From Jaapia argillacea MUCL 33604 (taxonomy: Eukaryota > Basidiomycota > Agaricomycetes > Jaapiales > Jaapiaceae): a DNA stretch of 64,000 bases. Location of the stretch: NCBI GenBank assembly GCA_000697665.1, contig KL197716.1, positions 1,016,922-1,080,921 of the forward strand. The letters are read 5' to 3'. Under the pieces are notes generated by a model. That model worked only from the letters and a program-made list of their open reading frames with translations, was not told the DNA's origin and searched no databases. Of the stretch, positions 61,230 through 64,000 are shown piece after piece. Numbering within the stretch: the stretch's first letter is position 1; the number at the start of each line of letters is the position of its first letter. Made by a program: the position numbers and the translations under genes.

Positions 61230-64000
61230 GGGTGGATGCAAGGTGTCCAGATCATTGGATGCCTTCCACTTTCAACCCCAACCGCCTCCTGCTGTTTTCT
61301 TTGCCCGAGGTGGTGCTGTGTCACCACTGCCACTACCAACATCCTCCTCCTTCCCTTCACATGGTGTTCTTGGCTTTTTTGGAGCCTTGTCCTTCACATG
61401 AGCCTCTGCATTGGTCTGGTGGGCTGTGAAATTGGTTCCACCTTGAACAGCAATGTCAAGGCAAAAAGTTGATACTGGATCAAGGGGAACTGTCTCTGAG
61501 TTAGAGGTGGTAGATGGGGACAGCTGAGTTGATGTGGATGGTTGAGCCAATGTGGAAGGCTGAGTCAATGTGGAAGGTACTGGACCGCAATTCATGGTCA
61601 AGTCACCAGGTGACTGTGACTTTCGTGATCAGGTTTGGCAGCAGCCAAAATCCAGTGGCAGTTGGGCAATGAAGTCAGTTTCTGCTTCAGGATCTGGAAC
61701 AATAATGTCAGTATCAGTGGGGTCACCAGGGGTGAGGGTGAGAAGTTGTGCAACACTGCTGACTGAGTTATCATCAGGATCAGCAGCAAATGGGTCTCCC
61801 TCCTCCTCTTTGTCTCCTGTGATTGAAGAGAAATCCAGCTTGGCCACCTCAGAGGCAAACTTTGGATCTGATCACATCAGCTGTTGGCAATGATTCCAAG
61901 CTGTTGTGCTGGTGATTGACTCATGAGAGGGATTAAGTTCGCTGAGTTTGCAGTTTCCCCAAGCTTGCCTGATAATCTCCAGATTTGTGATGAAGTAGTG
62001 GTAGGCATTAACAAGCCAGGCCACAGTGGCATTCCAAAGGACAGGGAGATCTGAGGGTAGGGAGACTTTATTGGTGGGGACACCAGCAGCAAGTTGTTGG
62101 GTGGCAGTTGCCACAATGAAGTCTGTTGTGCTCTGCCTGACCTGGTGCTTCAGCAACCTCTGCTGACCAACATCAGCCAGTTGGCCAATGCTGGTGCCTA
62201 TGGAAAATTTGGAGATAAGAATGTGGATGACACAAATGAATTGAGATAAGGACTTACAACCCCCAGGCACAACGACTAGAAGAATGTCTGGATGCTCTCA
62301 AAGCATCCATAACAGGAAGTCATTGGGACTTTTCTTCGTGATGTGGACAGGCCAAACATCCAGAAGAAGAAGAAGGGACTTAGAGTCTGGAGGAAGGTTG
62401 TGCTTTTGTCGCATCCTGTTGAGGTAAGGAATCAATTTTTCTAGAACCTACTTGAGGAACATCAGCAAACAAAGAATGGCAGCAAATTTACAATAGATAC
62501 ACACCTGCTTTGTGGTGTCTTTTGAACTCCAGCGCCGTTTGTTACTATGACTATAGGTGAACCCCAAGGCATCAGCCTCATCTTGCGTTGCAGCTCTTGT
62601 ACATGGCAAGCTTGCAGCTGTAGTACCACCCCAGATGGATTGAAAGGGCAGCATGTTGCCAGACATTGAGGAGGCAGTGACAACTGTTGTCTGAGGGAAG
62701 ATTAGTTTGAGATCAATATGACCAAAATGGAAAGGGAAAGCTTGTGTACCTGACACTTCTCCTCATGACCAGCAACCAATACATCTTTTGAACCTTTCTC
62801 TTCATATGTATACTTTCCGGTAGGAAAGAGACTTAAGCCAGTTTGGTCAGCATTAACAATATAATTGGGGTGGATGTTGTGGATTCTGCATGCAAATGTG
62901 ATGTGAGCATGCATTGCAGAACGCAACTCTTCCCAGTTCTCAGGAACTTTTTGTGTGGCCCGAGTGGCTTTCCGCATGGTCCAATTTAGAGTACCAGAAA
63001 GAAACTTGTGAACCCATAAGTCAGAGATCTTGAAACCCTTCTCGAGAAGGTGTGGGGCACTGTGTGAGATGTGAGACCAGATGACAGCACCAGCAATCGG
63101 CTGCTGAACACATCCTCCAAATGTATGAATTGCCTTGAGCTGGGCAACAATTGCATTCTCAAGATCTGGATAGGGTGTCTAAAATGTTGTCAATTTGTAC
63201 CCATCAATTAAGAGACTTCGAAGAAAACCTACCAATATTTTTGAGCAGCAAGTTACTCCAATCTGCCCAACCTTTGCTTGCTTGAGGACTTTATCCTTCC
63301 ACTTCTTTCCACCATTCTTGTCATCCACAATCCATTCTGTAACCATCTGATGGTGCAAGCCACCAACCTCTCTGACAATGGGCTTGTACCACTCAGGTTT
63401 ACCCACCCATAGATGTTGGCAGATCTTTGCTGGGCTCCATCCAACCTTTTGCTGTGCTTCTAGGATATCAACCCAATAAAAATGAAGCTGCCAATTTGTC
63501 CAAAAGGGTGGTTCAGGCAACCCAGTCTTTAAAGCCTTCTTCTCTCAGAGGTGGATGGTTGTGCCAGAAACAGTCTTCCGAGCATTCTGCTGTTTGAGGG
63601 TTAACAGGAGCTACAATGAATTCAATGAGCCACAGAATTTTCTAACAGCTGAGAAACTCATACCTGTTGGGCTGGGATCAAGGCTGGGCAATCAGTATCA
63701 TCAATCTCGATGACATCCACTTTGTGGCTCTCAGCTTCCTTTCTCTTCCAGAAATGGTATAGCACCTTCCTTTCCCATTCAAATTCTCACTTCTCCTCCT
63801 CTTTCTTCTGGGCCTTTTGTCAATCTTCAAACCACTTCCTTTCTATTCATGCTCAGAGAACTTCTAAATTGCGCAAGTGCTGTTCTGCAGCTTCTTCTGG
63901 GCTGATGGCAGCAAACAGAAGCTTTGATTGTGTTTTCCTTGATTGGTGAAAAGAGATGCTGGTACAAAATACTGGGGATGGCAAACGAGATATTACCATA
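61230..64000 (-). mobile_element. DDE-type DNA transposase, decayed, running off the right edge
   Basis: Minus-strand coding blocks are EPPFWTNWQLHFYWVDILEA (near 63510), a helical DNA-binding region, LNWTMRKATRATQKVPENW, IVNADQTGLSLFPTGKYT (first catalytic Asp), LPFQSIWGG, LLLDVWPVH (second Asp), VVPGGC and WNATVAWLVNAYHYF. This is the pogo/Tigger-like DDE family common in mushroom genomes. Introns with canonical borders remain at 63232-63179, about 62756-62700, about 62505-62452 and 62257-62198. An in-frame stop lies near 62298-62300 in the conserved part, and several lie upstream of 63540, so it is not functional. The C-terminal part is acidic, then Ser/Thr/Pro-rich. Terminal inverted repeats were not found; the right end is cut by the window. 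Confidence 0.75.

Overview
The window comes from a fungus, most likely an agaricomycete basidiomycete. Host genes carry many short introns of about 45-65 nt with GT..AG borders and CTAAC/CTGAC-like branch sites. Genes are packed on both strands. The encoded proteins (fungal MED25, UBA4, APC10, DBP2, eIF4B, ARPC2 and others) are full-length or nearly so once the introns are removed. Exon models were built by hand from splice signals and reading phase; no database search was possible.

Two compartments meet near 33.5-34 kb. The left half (about 1-33.5 kb) is gene-dense host DNA with normal CpG content. It opens with a small secreted GPI-type protein (249-958), followed by a direct tandem duplication of about 4.4 kb carrying two paralogous secreted, GPI-type proteins of about 650 residues (1429-3724 and 5809-8069). 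Next come a MED25-like Mediator subunit, a PITH-domain protein with a one-base frame break, a UBX-domain protein, UBA4 (the Urm1-activating E1 with a rhodanese domain), APC10, a DDT/WHIM-like plus PHD chromatin protein, an Alba-like nucleic-acid-binding protein, an alpha/beta hydrolase, the DEAD-box helicase DBP2, a Rap/Rsr1-like GTPase, a nuclear-type cyclophilin, eIF4B and ARPC2. Most are housekeeping genes. Several head-to-head and tail-to-tail pairs have almost no space between them: UBA4 and APC10 start codons are 11 bp apart, and APC10 and the PHD gene end 38 bp apart.

The right half (about 34-64 kb) is a nested graveyard of transposable elements, strongly depleted in CpG, with no host gene that I can recognise. 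It holds a copia-like element with both LTRs and a target-site duplication, inserted into an older repeat-borne ORF; a gypsy-like gag/protease fossil carrying a second gypsy fragment; several pieces of a second copia-like family with at least five LTR copies in both orientations; a solo LTR inserted in one of those LTRs; a third gypsy-like element with gag to integrase parts; and, at the right edge, a minus-strand DDE transposase with intact introns but in-frame stops.

The most unusual observations are these. Two different LTR families each carry, next to the predicted transcription start, an intron-bearing and an exactly intron-less copy of the same segment. Almost every difference between the two LTRs of the copia-like element is a CpG transition. 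DBP2 has a 683-nt intron at a site where DBP2/p68 genes of other eukaryotes are known to carry an unusually long regulatory intron. The tandem secreted paralogs diverge in a mosaic pattern.
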